Source of the DNA: an uncultured Clostridia bacterium
GTDB taxonomy: Bacteria > Bacillota > Clostridia > TANB77 > CAG-508
Reading direction: 5' to 3'
DNA length: 27,837 bases
NCBI GenBank assembly: GCA_934120315.1
Contig: CAKOTX010000014.1
Span: 1-27,837, forward strand
Numbering within the stretch: the stretch's first letter is position 1; each line of letters begins with the position of its first letter. The notes beneath the pieces are model-generated. The model ran no database searches and was not told the origin of the DNA. It worked only from the letters and a program-made list of their open reading frames with translations. Of the stretch, positions 7,111 through 14,443 are shown piece by piece. The translations under genes and the position numbers were made by a program.

Positions 7111-7144
7111 AAGAAATTATCTATTTTCAGATAATTTCTTTTTT
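7111..7144 (+). terminator. Displaced original tRNA-Pro terminator
   Basis: Perfect 12-bp arms AAGAAATTATCT (7111-7122) and AGATAATTTCTT (7129-7140) are followed by a T tract. It lies 7 bp after attR, where the tRNA terminator would sit in the uninterrupted chromosome. Confidence 0.9.
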
Positions 7145-7149
7145 GTCTA

Positions 7150-7419
7150 AATTTAATTTCGTCAAACAAATATTATCCACTTCAAATTATTGCATATTAT
7201 ACCCTAGATGAAATTCAAAATGCTGATTACTATTTTTATTCACACATTGCACTTGATTCTGAAGAAGAATTTAATGAATTTGTCACTAAAATCAAAGAAA
7301 ATTCTTATTTTGATACCGGTGTAACTGCTGAATATGGTGATAAGCTTTTAACTCTATCCACTTGTGATTACTGGGTAGATGACGCAAAACTTTTAGTAAT
7401 TGCAAAAAAAGTACAGTGA
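7150..7419 (+). pseudogene. srtB: Class B sortase, 3' fragment
   Basis: An open frame without a start encodes a typical sortase B C-terminus: PLQIIAYYTLDE, then ADYYFYSHI, EEEFNEFVTKIKENSYFDTG, and the catalytic-Cys strand LLTLSTCDYW, ending LLVIAKKVQ and a TGA stop at 7417-7419. The N-terminal membrane anchor and the catalytic His region are missing; the tRNA terminator lies where they should be. The expected Arg after the Cys (in the pattern RxVVxxK) is also not evident. The gene was probably cut by an earlier integration or deletion at this tRNA hotspot. Start of the homology is about 7168. Confidence 0.82.
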
Positions 7420-7420
7420 A

Positions 7421-7450
7421 AAAAAGGTGTCCTAATTGGGACGCCTTTTT
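7421..7450. terminator. Bidirectional terminator
   Basis: AAAAAGGTGTCC (7421-7432) pairs with GGACGCCTTTTT (7439-7450) with one wobble. It ends the sortase remnant and contains the stop codon of the converging GIY-YIG gene. Confidence 0.88.
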
Positions 7451-7749
7451 ATTTTTGTATATCGCCTACAATCAACTTTCCCCTTCAAAAAAGTTGATAA
7501 TTTTTCTCCTTCTATCAACCTTTCTTTTTGTTGTTTCGAAAGTTGTTTTATTTGATATTCTAATTTACATGCTAATGATTTTTCTTTGCTTTTCCATGCC
7601 GTTTCCATCTTTACAACATCATGTGATTTAGTATATTTAGTTCCATTTTTGCTCTTGCTCACATGTTCTTCTAATCTTTTTTCTAAATCATTTGTCATTC
7701 CTGTGTAAATTGAATTATCTGCACATCTTAACATATATGTGTAATACAT
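7432..7749 (-). CDS. GIY-YIG nuclease-fold protein (YhbQ/YazA type)
   Basis: The small single-domain protein has the motif pair YTYMLRCADNSIYTGMT followed by DLEKRLEEH, matching the GIY-YIG core (Tyr, Gly and Arg positions), and a basic lysine-rich C-terminal half. Family members of about 90-110 residues are DNA-acting nucleases of uncertain cellular role, proposed in repair. The ATG at 7749 has AAGGTG at ideal spacing, so I prefer it to a TTG five codons upstream. The stop lies in the terminator stem. It is a single-gene unit. Confidence 0.88.
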   Translation of the reverse strand: MYYTYMLRCADNSIYTGMTNDLEKRLEEHVSKSKNGTKYTKSHDVVKMETAWKSKEKSLACKLEYQIKQLSKQQKERLIEGEKLSTFLKGKVDCRRYTKIKRRPN

Positions 7750-7802
7750 TTTTTTCACCTTCAAAACTATATTAACATACTATAACCATTTTGGCAATAA
7801 AA

Positions 7803-8528
7803 TTATTTTACTCCCCCAAGCCATTTGCAAAAACCAATTTTATAATTTGAACTTCCACTTACAACATATCTAACCATCGCTCTATCCTTAAAAATTCCAA
7901 AGCAATCACATTTTTCTCTCGGATTCAAGCTGCCTATCTTTTTTGTACAATCTGTATCTGCATAAACATTTTCACTTGTGCTACCATTTTGATAAGTTCT
8001 CACAGGCTCATCACTCCCACTTTCTATATTATTATCTATTGGTCTGTCAACCATATATGATTGGACTAAATTTAAAAAGTTTTGCCATCCTTCACTTAGA
8101 GTCCTATGAGGACAACCTTTTGCAGGATAGAAATCTTCATGTTTTTTTACCTTATCAATTCCCCAATTATATTTTTTCAATAAATATGCTGTATATTCCG
8201 CAGCAAGCTTTTGAGCTTCTTCAAATCTTTCTCCACCAGATTTTGAATAACATATTTCAAGTGCAATTCCTTTCCTATTTCCTGTACCGTTACCACCATC
8301 AGTTGCATTCCAAGTATTTCTATCAAATGGCACTCCCTGTACTATTCTATAGTTATCTATTGCACAGTGAAAAGATACTTTTTTATTATTTCCTATCATA
8401 TATGATATTTCTGCCATTGCTGATGCATCATTTGCTGTATTGTGAATTATGATAAACTCTGGATTCATACTATGTGGACACTTTATCGAATATTTGCTTT
8501 CTGGTACTAACATTTTAACTATTTCCAT
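7803..8528 (-). CDS. N-acetylmuramoyl-L-alanine amidase (Amidase_2) with C-terminal SH3-like region
   Basis: The enzyme cleaves the amide between muramic acid and L-Ala in peptidoglycan. Zinc ligands are visible in IIIHNTAND, KKHEDFYP and GCPHRT (H29, H130 and C139 counted from the start chosen here), with TWNA and ALEICYS also typical of endolysin-like Amidase_2 proteins. After residue about 165 a linker leads to a SH3-like segment (TYQNGSTSENVYAD to YKIGFCKWL) that may bind the wall. There is no signal peptide, as in phage endolysins. The ATG at 8528 is chosen because GGGGAGG sits at proper spacing there, whereas an in-frame ATG at 8534 abuts it. It overlaps the upstream small ORF by 14 bp. 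Confidence 0.87.
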   Translation of the reverse strand: MEIVKMLVPESKYSIKCPHSMNPEFIIIHNTANDASAMAEISYMIGNNKKVSFHCAIDNYRIVQGVPFDRNTWNATDGGNGTGNRKGIALEICYSKSGGERFEEAQKLAAEYTAYLLKKYNWGIDKVKKHEDFYPAKGCPHRTLSEGWQNFLNLVQSYMVDRPIDNNIESGSDEPVRTYQNGSTSENVYADTDCTKKIGSLNPREKCDCFGIFKDRAMVRYVVSGSSNYKIGFCKWLGGVK

Positions 8529-8643
8529 CTGCATCCTCCCCTATTCCATGTGCATCATCTTCAGCAAACTCATTTTCTTCTAAGTTTCTTTGATATAATT
8601 CTTCTGTAAATTGAATTTCTTCAATTATTATATTATCTTCCAT
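8515..8643 (-). CDS. 42-residue acidic small ORF coupled to the amidase
   Basis: AAAGGAAAA precedes an ATG at 8643. The product is very acidic (MEDNIIIEEIQF at the start, EDDAHGIGEDADG at the end), with no membrane segment. The ribosome site of the amidase gene lies inside this ORF and the two overlap, so it probably works at least as a translational coupling leader. I know no homologue; it may be a true small protein of a prophage-derived lysis module. Confidence 0.6.
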   Translation of the reverse strand: MEDNIIIEEIQFTEELYQRNLEENEFAEDDAHGIGEDADGNS

Positions 8644-8683
8644 GTCGATTTTCCTTTCTTTATTATTTTATGATTTTTCATAC

Positions 8684-8729
8684 AAAAAAGTTCCCAAATT
8701 GCCTTTTACGGCTAATTGAGAACTTTTTT
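8684..8729 (-). terminator. Terminator after the DUF1836 gene
   Basis: AAAAAAGTTC (8684-8693) pairs with GAACTTTTTT (8720-8729), with further imperfect pairing to GCC/GGC around a TTTTAC loop. Confidence 0.85.
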
Positions 8730-8730
8730 A

Positions 8731-9234
8731 TTATTCACTCTTTTTATTTAAAAATTCAATTTCTACATATAATTTGTTTGCAAAAGATTGCACTACATTT
8801 TTTAACAAATATTGCTCTTCTGTCATTTTATCACATTTAGGAAACTCTTTTTTGGTAAATACATGTCTTATAGATACCTCTAAATTTGCACAAAATCTAT
8901 TATACGCTTTTTCCACTTCGTAGTTTTGAATTGTTAATGCAATTAATTTTTTTATATCACTTATACTGTACACTTGTTTTAATATACAAATTACCAACAA
9001 ATATGCGATTTGCGCTCTATTATATTTCTTTTTTTCTGGTGCTGGCATTACTCCTTGTTTTACATAGTTGTTTATCATTGTTTTTGTTATTACTTTATCT
9101 TCTTTTTCTACTGCATATGCCCCTAAACATCTTTCTATGTAGTTTACAACTTGATCCAAATATAAGTCTATATCTGGTAGTTCATTCCATCTTGGCATAT
9201 GAAATTTTAGTATTGCTTCTATTTGTTCTTGCAT
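8731..9234 (-). CDS. DUF1836 family protein
   Basis: The 167-residue protein shows the signature WNELPDIDLYLDQVVNYIERCL near the N-terminus, then TKTMINNYVKQGVMPAPEKKKYNRAQIAYLL, which resembles a MerR-like winged helix (about residues 45-75), followed by a helical C-terminal part. DUF1836 proteins are widespread in Clostridia and uncharacterised; the middle block suggests DNA binding. AAAGGAAG precedes the ATG, a promoter lies just upstream, and a terminator follows the stop, so the gene is monocistronic. Confidence 0.88.
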   Translation of the reverse strand: MQEQIEAILKFHMPRWNELPDIDLYLDQVVNYIERCLGAYAVEKEDKVITKTMINNYVKQGVMPAPEKKKYNRAQIAYLLVICILKQVYSISDIKKLIALTIQNYEVEKAYNRFCANLEVSIRHVFTKKEFPKCDKMTEEQYLLKNVVQSFANKLYVEIEFLNKKSE

Positions 9235-9255
9235 ACTTTCACTTCCTTTGCTTAC

Positions 9256-9284
9256 ATTTTAACAGAATTTAAAGGATTTTTCAA
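9256..9284 (-). promoter_or_regulatory. Promoter of the DUF1836 gene
   Basis: TTGAAA (9279-9284, minus strand), 17-bp spacer, TAAAAT (9256-9261), about 20 bp before the ATG. Confidence 0.7.
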
Positions 9285-9308
9285 GCTTTTATGTTTGTTG
9301 CAAAAAAT

Positions 9309-9340
9309 AAAACAGCTATCTGTTTTAGATTAGCTGTTTT
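9309..9340 (-). terminator. Terminator of the toxin-antitoxin operon
   Basis: Perfect 10-bp arms AAAACAGCTA (9309-9318) and TAGCTGTTTT (9331-9340), stem extended by TCT/AGA after a bulge, and a T run on the minus-strand side. Confidence 0.85.
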
Positions 9341-9388
9341 GAATATGAATTATTTTATTTTTTATGAATATAAAATTTTGATTTAAAA

Positions 9389-9685
9389 TTATATTAGATT
9401 ATAATAATCTTGTTTTTCTGAAAATATATGTAATATATATACCTGATTTTTTACATTATCAACTTTATAAATTATAACAAATTTATTAATTGTTAGTTTT
9501 CGAATGTTGTCTCTAAAATTTTGTATTTTAATATATCTTTCTGGAAAAATAGACAATGTAGATAATATATTTTTGATTTCATAATACATTTTTCTTTTAA
9601 GCAAATTTGAATTAGGAAAGAAATATAATATCTCATCTAACTCTTCCAGAAACTGGTTTGTTACATTGACATTATATTCTTTCAT
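9389..9685 (-). CDS. RelE/ParE-superfamily toxin
   Basis: The 98-residue protein has the size and pattern of RelE/ParE toxins: N-terminal VTNQFLEELDEILYFF helix, middle FPERYIKIQNFRDNIRKLTINKFVIIYKVD, and a C-terminal VYILHIF strand before SEKQDYYN. In this fold the central Arg/Lys residues and the C-terminal segment contact the target, either ribosome-bound mRNA (RelE) or gyrase (ParE); the sequence does not let me choose. Start overlaps the antitoxin stop by 4 bp (ATGA), the classical coupled arrangement. Confidence 0.85.
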   Translation of the reverse strand: MKEYNVNVTNQFLEELDEILYFFPNSNLLKRKMYYEIKNILSTLSIFPERYIKIQNFRDNIRKLTINKFVIIYKVDNVKNQVYILHIFSEKQDYYNLI

Positions 9686-10008
9686 AAATCGTATTTTTCC
9701 TCCAATTCTTTAAATGCTTGTTTTGCAGAAGTATATTTTCCCTCTTCTATTTGTTTTAGCCCTATATCTATTTTCTCATATAATTCTTTTTTAAAGGCCT
9801 CTAAATCCAAATATTTTTTATTAAATATTTCTTCTACCTTTTTTTGAATTTTAGTATCTTCATTTTTTTCATAAGCCTCATTACTTAATACTACTAAATC
9901 ATCTGCTCCATTTTTGGTTATATATACAGGCTGCTGTGTTTCGTGGCAAATCCTTGAAATCTCATTATAATTATTTCTTAATTCTGCACTTGGTCTTATA
10001 ACTGCCAT
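9682..10008 (-). CDS. Phd/YefM-type antitoxin
   Basis: The N-terminal segment RPSAELRNNYNEISRICHETQQPVYITKNGADDLVVLS is the Phd/YefM DNA-binding fold (residues 5-45), followed by a charged helical tail (about 50-108) that should wrap the toxin. At 108 residues it is a little longer than usual, with a second basic-acidic helix GKYTSAKQAFKELEEKY. GGAGGTG precedes the ATG. These antitoxins bind palindromes at their own promoter; the AT-rich stretch 10020-10065 overlapping the promoter is the likely operator. Confidence 0.9.
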   Translation of the reverse strand: MAVIRPSAELRNNYNEISRICHETQQPVYITKNGADDLVVLSNEAYEKNEDTKIQKKVEEIFNKKYLDLEAFKKELYEKIDIGLKQIEEGKYTSAKQAFKELEEKYDL

Positions 10009-10036
10009 AAATTCACCTCCTTTTTAATATATACAA

Positions 10037-10065
10037 ATTATATCTTTATTATGATATATTGTCAA
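10037..10065 (-). promoter_or_regulatory. Consensus promoter of the toxin-antitoxin operon
   Basis: Exact consensus: TTGACA (10060-10065, minus strand), 17-bp spacer, TATAAT (10037-10042). Palindromic TATATAC/ATATA words around it could be the autoregulatory operator. Confidence 0.85.
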
Positions 10066-10093
10066 TATTTTTACTATATTTTATAATTTTTAA

Positions 10094-10116
10094 GAGCAGC
10101 TATTTAAGCTGCCCTC
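10094..10116 (-). terminator. Hairpin after the metal ATPase gene
   Basis: GAGGGCAGCT and AGCTGCTCTT (minus strand) pair around TAAAT with two wobbles just after the ATPase stop. No good T run follows, so it is a weak terminator or an mRNA-stabilising hairpin. Confidence 0.45.
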
Positions 10117-10118
10117 AA

Positions 10119-12185
10119 TTATTTCAAAATTCTTAATGTATTAAATATTGTCAAAATTGTAACACCAACATCTGCAAAAACCGCTTGCCACATACCACTA
10201 AGCCCAATTGTACTAAAGAATAAAATTAAAACTTTTACTGTAATTGCAAATACTAAGTTTTGTCTTATAATTCCACAAGTCTTTTTAGAAATTTTTATAG
10301 CATCTAAAATCTTTGAAACATTATCTGTCATAATAACTACATCAGATGCTTCTATTGCTGATTCTGAACCAACTCCACCCATTGAGATTCCTACATCTGC
10401 TCTTGCTAAAACTGGTGAATCGTTTATTCCATCTCCAACAAATGCTACTTTTGATTTTTCATCTTTCTTATTTATAATTTCTTCAAATGCATTATATTTA
10501 TCTTGTGGTAGCATTTCAGATTTTATATTTTCTATTCCAATTTCTTTTCCTGTTTTTTCTGCAATTTGTTTGTTATCACCTGTAAACATATTTGTCTTAA
10601 TTCCTAATGCTTTTAATTCCTTTATTGTTTCAAATACACCGTCTTTTACTGTATCTCCTAAATAAATTATTCCTGCTAATTTATCATTAATTTTTACATA
10701 TATTTTAGTTGCACCTTCTTCGTTTGTATCATTTTTATCAACTAAAACTGAATTTCCTACTAATACTGTTTCTCCATTGTATTGATAGCTTAGACCTTTT
10801 CCTGCAATTTCTTTGAAATCTTGAACTTCTGCTATTTCTTCTTTATTAGCTTTCATAATTGATTTTGCAATTGGATGGTTTGAATATTTTTCTCCCATTG
10901 CTGCATATTTTAATACTTCTTGTTCACTATAATTTTCAAATGTATCTATTTTTGTTATTTCAAATTCACCTTTTGTAAGTGTTCCTGTTTTGTCAAATAC
11001 AATTTCTTTTATATCTTTTATTGCATCTATGTAGTCACTTCCTTTAATAAGAATTCCCTCTTTTGAAGATTTTCCTATTCCAGAAAAATAGCTAAGTGGT
11101 ACTGATATTGCAATTGAACATGGGCATGAAATTACTAAAAATATTAATGCCCTATAAATACTTCCGTTATTTCCTGTGTATGGAATTTCTGTAAATAGTG
11201 GCAAGAATATTGCGACAACTGCAGCTAATCCAATTACTATTGGTGTATAAATTGATGAAGCCTTATTTACAAATGTTTCTGTTTTTGCTTTTTTATCTGT
11301 TGCATTCTCTACTAAATCTAGAATTCTACTTACTGTTGAATTTTTGTATTCTTCTGTAACTTTTACTTCTATCATTCCATCTACTACAATGCTACCTGAT
11401 AATACATTTTTATTTTCAGAAACTTGTGTTAGTTTGCTTTCTCCTGTTAAAGAAGCTGTATTCAAATCTGCTGTTCCCTTTGTTACAATTCCATCTAGTG
11501 GAACTTTCTCTCCTTCTTTAACTAAAATAATATCTCCAATTTTTACTTCTTCTGGTGAAACTTGTTTAATATCATTTTCTGTTTTTAAGTTCGCATATTC
11601 AGGTTTAATATCCATTAGATCTTTAATAGATTTTCTACTTTTACTAATTGATTTTTCTTCAAGTATTTTTCCTATTTCATATAGAATAATTACCATTAAC
11701 CCTTCCATATGTTCACCTACTAGATAAGCTCCTACACATGAAACTGTAATTAAAAAATTTTCATTTATTTTTTTGCTTACAAATAACATTTTGAATGCAT
11801 TTTTTGCAGTTCTGTACAATAAAATTACATATCCTAAAATTATAAATATTGTACTAACTACATCAGGTAATTTAGCATATAAACCAATACCTGCGATTAA
11901 TATTCCTATTAGTAATCTTGCAATTTGAGCACCCATTTTAGACTCATTTTTATTTTCTATCTCTTTCATTTTTTCTGCAGAAATCATTTCAACATCTGGC
12001 TCTTGCTCTTTTGCAGCTTTTCTTACCTCTTCTACACTTACTGTATCTGTTTCATATGTTAGTTTTAGCTTTGCAAAATTCACGTTTACATTGTGTAATC
12101 CAGGGTTTTTAGCTAGCTTTTCTTGTATTTCGTTTGCACATGCTGCGCAATCTAAATCTTTTAATATAAACTCATATCTCTTCAT
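10119..12185 (-). CDS. cadA: CadA/ZntA-type P1B heavy-metal exporting ATPase
   Basis: The 688-residue membrane ATPase exports soft divalent metals (Zn2+, Cd2+, possibly Pb2+). It has an N-terminal HMA metal-binding domain with C13-A-A-C16, a membrane region from about residue 85, the actuator motif TGES, the transport motif C354-P-C356, the phosphorylation motif DKTGT with D398, the P-domain GDGINDSP and a hydrophobic C-terminal pair of helices. A CPC with this HMA and an adjacent ArsR/SmtB repressor is the Zn/Cd/Pb (P1B-2) pattern; the Cu-type APCPCAL context is absent (SCPCSIA). No His- or Cys-rich extension. It lies 57 bp after the repressor gene without a promoter between them. Confidence 0.92.
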   Translation of the reverse strand: MKRYEFILKDLDCAACANEIQEKLAKNPGLHNVNVNFAKLKLTYETDTVSVEEVRKAAKEQEPDVEMISAEKMKEIENKNESKMGAQIARLLIGILIAGIGLYAKLPDVVSTIFIILGYVILLYRTAKNAFKMLFVSKKINENFLITVSCVGAYLVGEHMEGLMVIILYEIGKILEEKSISKSRKSIKDLMDIKPEYANLKTENDIKQVSPEEVKIGDIILVKEGEKVPLDGIVTKGTADLNTASLTGESKLTQVSENKNVLSGSIVVDGMIEVKVTEEYKNSTVSRILDLVENATDKKAKTETFVNKASSIYTPIVIGLAAVVAIFLPLFTEIPYTGNNGSIYRALIFLVISCPCSIAISVPLSYFSGIGKSSKEGILIKGSDYIDAIKDIKEIVFDKTGTLTKGEFEITKIDTFENYSEQEVLKYAAMGEKYSNHPIAKSIMKANKEEIAEVQDFKEIAGKGLSYQYNGETVLVGNSVLVDKNDTNEEGATKIYVKINDKLAGIIYLGDTVKDGVFETIKELKALGIKTNMFTGDNKQIAEKTGKEIGIENIKSEMLPQDKYNAFEEIINKKDEKSKVAFVGDGINDSPVLARADVGISMGGVGSESAIEASDVVIMTDNVSKILDAIKISKKTCGIIRQNLVFAITVKVLILFFSTIGLSGMWQAVFADVGVTILTIFNTLRILK

Positions 12186-12242
12186 ATTTTTTCATCCTTT
12201 CTGTCAATTTGGGGTCGGTGTTTTTCTTGACACTTTTTTGCA

Positions 12243-12593
12243 CTATTTTCGCGCGTAACTCTCTTCTATGTGGCGTTTCGCCATTTCGTACATTTCTGAA
12301 ACATGCTCATCATCTAGTGAATAATAGACAATTTTTCCATCTTTTCTAAACTTAACTAATTTAGCCTGTTTTAATACTCTTAATTGATGTGATATTGCTG
12401 ATTGTGTTGAGTTTGTTATTTCCGCTATATCTCCTACACATAGTTCTGCTTCTAGTAATGCACTTATTATTTTCATTCTTGTTGTATCTCCAAATACTTT
12501 GAATACTTCTGCTATGTCAAATAATAAATCATCACTTGGCATAATCTTTTTTATTTTATTTACTTTTTCTATATCTATAATTCCGTCTTCCAT
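12243..12593 (-). CDS. ArsR/SmtB metal sensor repressor with an alpha-5 zinc site
   Basis: The 116-residue winged-helix repressor controls the metal ATPase operon. The fold is clear: FGDTTRMKIISALLEAELCVGDIAE, recognition helix TQSAISHQLRVLKQAKLV, then the wing FRKDGKIVYYSL. Near the C-terminus D95-x-H97-x10-H108-x2-E111 matches the alpha-5 Zn site of CzrA/SmtB-like sensors. The alpha-3 CxC box of CadC/ArsR is not complete (LCVGD has one Cys), so Zn (or Co) through alpha-5 is the expected signal. GGAGGAAG precedes the ATG, and a consensus-like operator lies in the leader. Confidence 0.92.
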   Translation of the reverse strand: MEDGIIDIEKVNKIKKIMPSDDLLFDIAEVFKVFGDTTRMKIISALLEAELCVGDIAEITNSTQSAISHQLRVLKQAKLVKFRKDGKIVYYSLDDEHVSEMYEMAKRHIEESYARK

Positions 12594-12623
12594 GCTTCCT
12601 CCTTTTGGCTCTTTTATTTTTAT

Positions 12624-12639
12624 ATGAATAATTGTTCAT
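12624..12639 (-). promoter_or_regulatory. ArsR/SmtB operator
   Basis: On the minus strand ATGAACAATTATTCAT, an imperfect palindrome with the TGAACA...TATTCA pattern typical of SmtB/CzrA operators. It covers the expected transcription start between promoter and repressor gene, fitting autorepression released by metal. Confidence 0.85.
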
Positions 12640-12653
12640 GTGTTTATATTTTC

Positions 12654-12682
12654 ATGTTATCATTATTATATGTCTTTGTCAA
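12654..12682 (-). promoter_or_regulatory. Promoter of the metal-resistance operon
   Basis: TTGACA (12677-12682, minus strand), 17-bp spacer, TAACAT (12654-12659), with the operator starting 14 bp downstream. Confidence 0.65.
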
Positions 12683-12736
12683 TAGGTATGTTAAAGATTT
12701 TATAAAACACTTTATTAAAAAATATTCAATCTCCAC

Positions 12737-12765
12737 TTGTTGTTTCGCTCTAAAAATGTTATACT
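12737..12765 (+). promoter_or_regulatory. Promoter of the small membrane protein gene
   Basis: TTGTTG (12737-12742), 17-bp spacer, TATACT (12760-12765), about 38 bp before the ATG. Confidence 0.65.
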
Positions 12766-12803
12766 ATAAAATATATTATATTAAAACTTAAGGAGGAACC
12801 GTT

Positions 12804-13001
12804 ATGCAGCATAAGTTTTTACTTTTTGGGATTATTTGTATTTTTGTTTTTGCTATCAGTGATGTACTTGAAAAAATGATAAATGATGCTAATACAATAA
12901 TACGGTTTATCGGATACCTTGTAGCTATTGTAATAGCTATATTGGTGTTGTTTATTATTTTATATTATTTTTTTAGTATAAATTTATTAAACATCTTATA
13001 A
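12804..13001 (+). CDS. Small two-helix membrane protein
   Basis: The 65-residue protein has two hydrophobic segments, LLFGIICIFVFAI (about 6-18) and FIGYLVAIVIAILVLFIILYYFF (about 35-57), joined by the polar loop DVLEKMINDANTIIR. AAGGAGG lies at good spacing before the ATG, a promoter precedes it and a strong terminator follows, so it is a genuine single-gene unit. Family and function unknown; its divergent position beside the metal operon does not prove a link. Confidence 0.75.
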   Translation: MQHKFLLFGIICIFVFAISDVLEKMINDANTIIRFIGYLVAIVIAILVLFIILYYFFSINLLNIL

Positions 13002-13007
13002 TTCAAA

Positions 13008-13048
13008 AAAATATAGCCATTTAACAAACTGTTAAGTGGCTATATTTT
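13008..13048. terminator. Bidirectional terminator shared with sod gene
   Basis: ATAGCCATTTAAC pairs with GTTAAGTGGCTAT with one wobble, flanked by A and T tracts. The stop codon of the converging sod gene (13032) lies within the stem. Confidence 0.88.
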
Positions 13049-13625
13049 TAAATCTTTTATTTACTTCATTCCAATTCACAATATTCCAAAAAGCTCTAAT
13101 ATATTCAGGTCTTTTGGTTTTATATTGTAAGAAATATGAATGTTCCCACATGTCTAAAACTAATAATGGCTTACATCCCCATAATGTTAAATTCTGATGT
13201 TTTTCGCATTGCAAAATTTCTAATTTACAAAAATCTGGTACCCAAACTAACAAATTCCAGCCTGATGCTTCCACAACTTTACTACTTTCTGTGAATTGTT
13301 CTTTAAATTTTTCATAACTTCCAAAGTCTTTTATAATTTGTTCCATCAATTCATTATCAGGACTTGTTGGAACAGCTGGCCCCATATTATTAAAAAATAG
13401 TTCATGTAAAATTACACCTGAACCGAAAAAACTCAAATCTTTTTCTAAACATTTTATGCTTGCAAAATCATTTGTTTTTCTTGCATTTTCTAACTTTTCT
13501 TGTGTTTTATTTGTATTATCTACATATCCTTTATATAAAATATTGTAGTGGATATCTAATGTTTCCTTATTATAATAAGGTTCTAATGCATCTAAAGGAT
13601 ATTTTAACTCTTTCATTTTTAACAT
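13032..13625 (-). CDS. Fe/Mn-family superoxide dismutase, Mn-type pattern
   Basis: The enzyme dismutates superoxide to peroxide and oxygen in the cytoplasm. Metal ligands from this start are H26 (LDIHYN), H74 (VILHELFFNN), D158 and H162 (LDMWEHSY); SGWNLLVW and the RPEYIRAFWN ending are also family signatures. The second-sphere Gln is Q144 in KHQN with Gly at the FeSOD Gln position (FNNMG), which favours Mn or cambialistic use. AGGAGGAGG lies just before the ATG at 13625, so I reject a start 15 codons upstream. Sequence is rather divergent from classical SodA/SodB. It makes sense as oxygen protection in an anaerobe. Confidence 0.88.
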   Translation of the reverse strand: MLKMKELKYPLDALEPYYNKETLDIHYNILYKGYVDNTNKTQEKLENARKTNDFASIKCLEKDLSFFGSGVILHELFFNNMGPAVPTSPDNELMEQIIKDFGSYEKFKEQFTESSKVVEASGWNLLVWVPDFCKLEILQCEKHQNLTLWGCKPLLVLDMWEHSYFLQYKTKRPEYIRAFWNIVNWNEVNKRFKNIAT

Positions 13626-13660
13626 TGCAATTCCTCCTCCTTTTATTATATTGAAACGCA

Positions 13661-13692
13661 AAAAATTCATACCTAAATAAGTATGAATTTTT
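13661..13692 (-). terminator. Terminator after the SDR gene
   Basis: Perfect 12-bp arms AAAAATTCATAC (13661-13672) and GTATGAATTTTT (13681-13692). The SDR stop codon touches the stem. It separates the SDR operon from sod, whose own promoter may be the TATAAT at about 13646-13651. Confidence 0.8.
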
Positions 13693-14434
13693 ATATTTTT
13701 CTTCTTTGCATATTATAACAAATTTTAGCTACCAAATTATTAGGTGCTATTTTTGCTCCAAATCTGGCAAGTTTTATTTTCCAACCAGGCACAATGTAAA
13801 ATTTTCCTTTGAATAATTTATCTACTGCATATTTTGCTACATATTCACTGCTTAATCCTTTTAATGCAAATTGGACATCAGCTACTTTATTAAAGTTAGT
13901 ATTTACTGGTCCTGGACATAAAATGCTGATTTGTACATTTGATTTTTCTCTTCGTAGTTCTTCTCTTATTGCTTCTGATAATCTAACAACATACGCTTTT
14001 GTAGAATAATATGTTGCCATTAAAGGTCCTGGCATGAAGCCAGCTATTGATGCAACATTTAAAATTTTTCCGCTATTTCTCTGCTTCATATCTTGTAAAT
14101 ATAGTTTAGTCAAAACATGATATGCAACAATGTTTGTATCTATCATTTTTAATTCTTTATCCAGACTAGTTTTTGTGAAATAGCCACAATCTCCAAAGCC
14201 TGCATTATTTACCAATATATCTATATCTTGATATTTTTCATGTAATTCTTTACAATTTTCAGCCTTAGAAACGTCCATGCTTACAACTTCAACATTTGTA
14301 TGTAATTTTGTTTTTACCTCATTCAATTTTTCTAAATCCCTTGCAACTAAAATTAAATCATATCCTTTTTTACTTAAATTAATTGCAATATCTCTTCCTA
14401 TTCCTGAAGAGGCTCCTGTTATTAACGCTCTCAT
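13691..14434 (-). CDS. Short-chain dehydrogenase/reductase
   Basis: The 247-residue classical SDR has the Rossmann motif TGASSGIG (6-13), the strand end NNAG, a Ser in NVASIAG and the catalytic Tyr-x3-Lys in TYYSTKAY, plus CPGPVNT. It is an NAD(P)H-dependent oxidoreductase; Arg in LVARD after the second strand suggests NADPH. The C-terminal KFYIVPGWKIKLARFGAKIAP with a basic end recalls the DltE/YqjQ-like SDRs. Substrate unknown. It lies 9 bp after the DnaJ-domain gene in one operon. Confidence 0.92.
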   Translation of the reverse strand: MRALITGASSGIGRDIAINLSKKGYDLILVARDLEKLNEVKTKLHTNVEVVSMDVSKAENCKELHEKYQDIDILVNNAGFGDCGYFTKTSLDKELKMIDTNIVAYHVLTKLYLQDMKQRNSGKILNVASIAGFMPGPLMATYYSTKAYVVRLSEAIREELRREKSNVQISILCPGPVNTNFNKVADVQFALKGLSSEYVAKYAVDKLFKGKFYIVPGWKIKLARFGAKIAPNNLVAKICYNMQRRKI

Positions 14435-14443
14435 TTTCTCCCC

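Noticed and set aside
7803..9234. A resident prophage around the amidase
   Set aside because: Only the endolysin-like amidase and a small ORF are present; no holin, structural or integrase genes lie nearby.
13626..13670. Longer N-terminus for the superoxide dismutase
   Set aside because: The AGGAGGAGG ribosome site lies inside the extension and points to the ATG at 13625.
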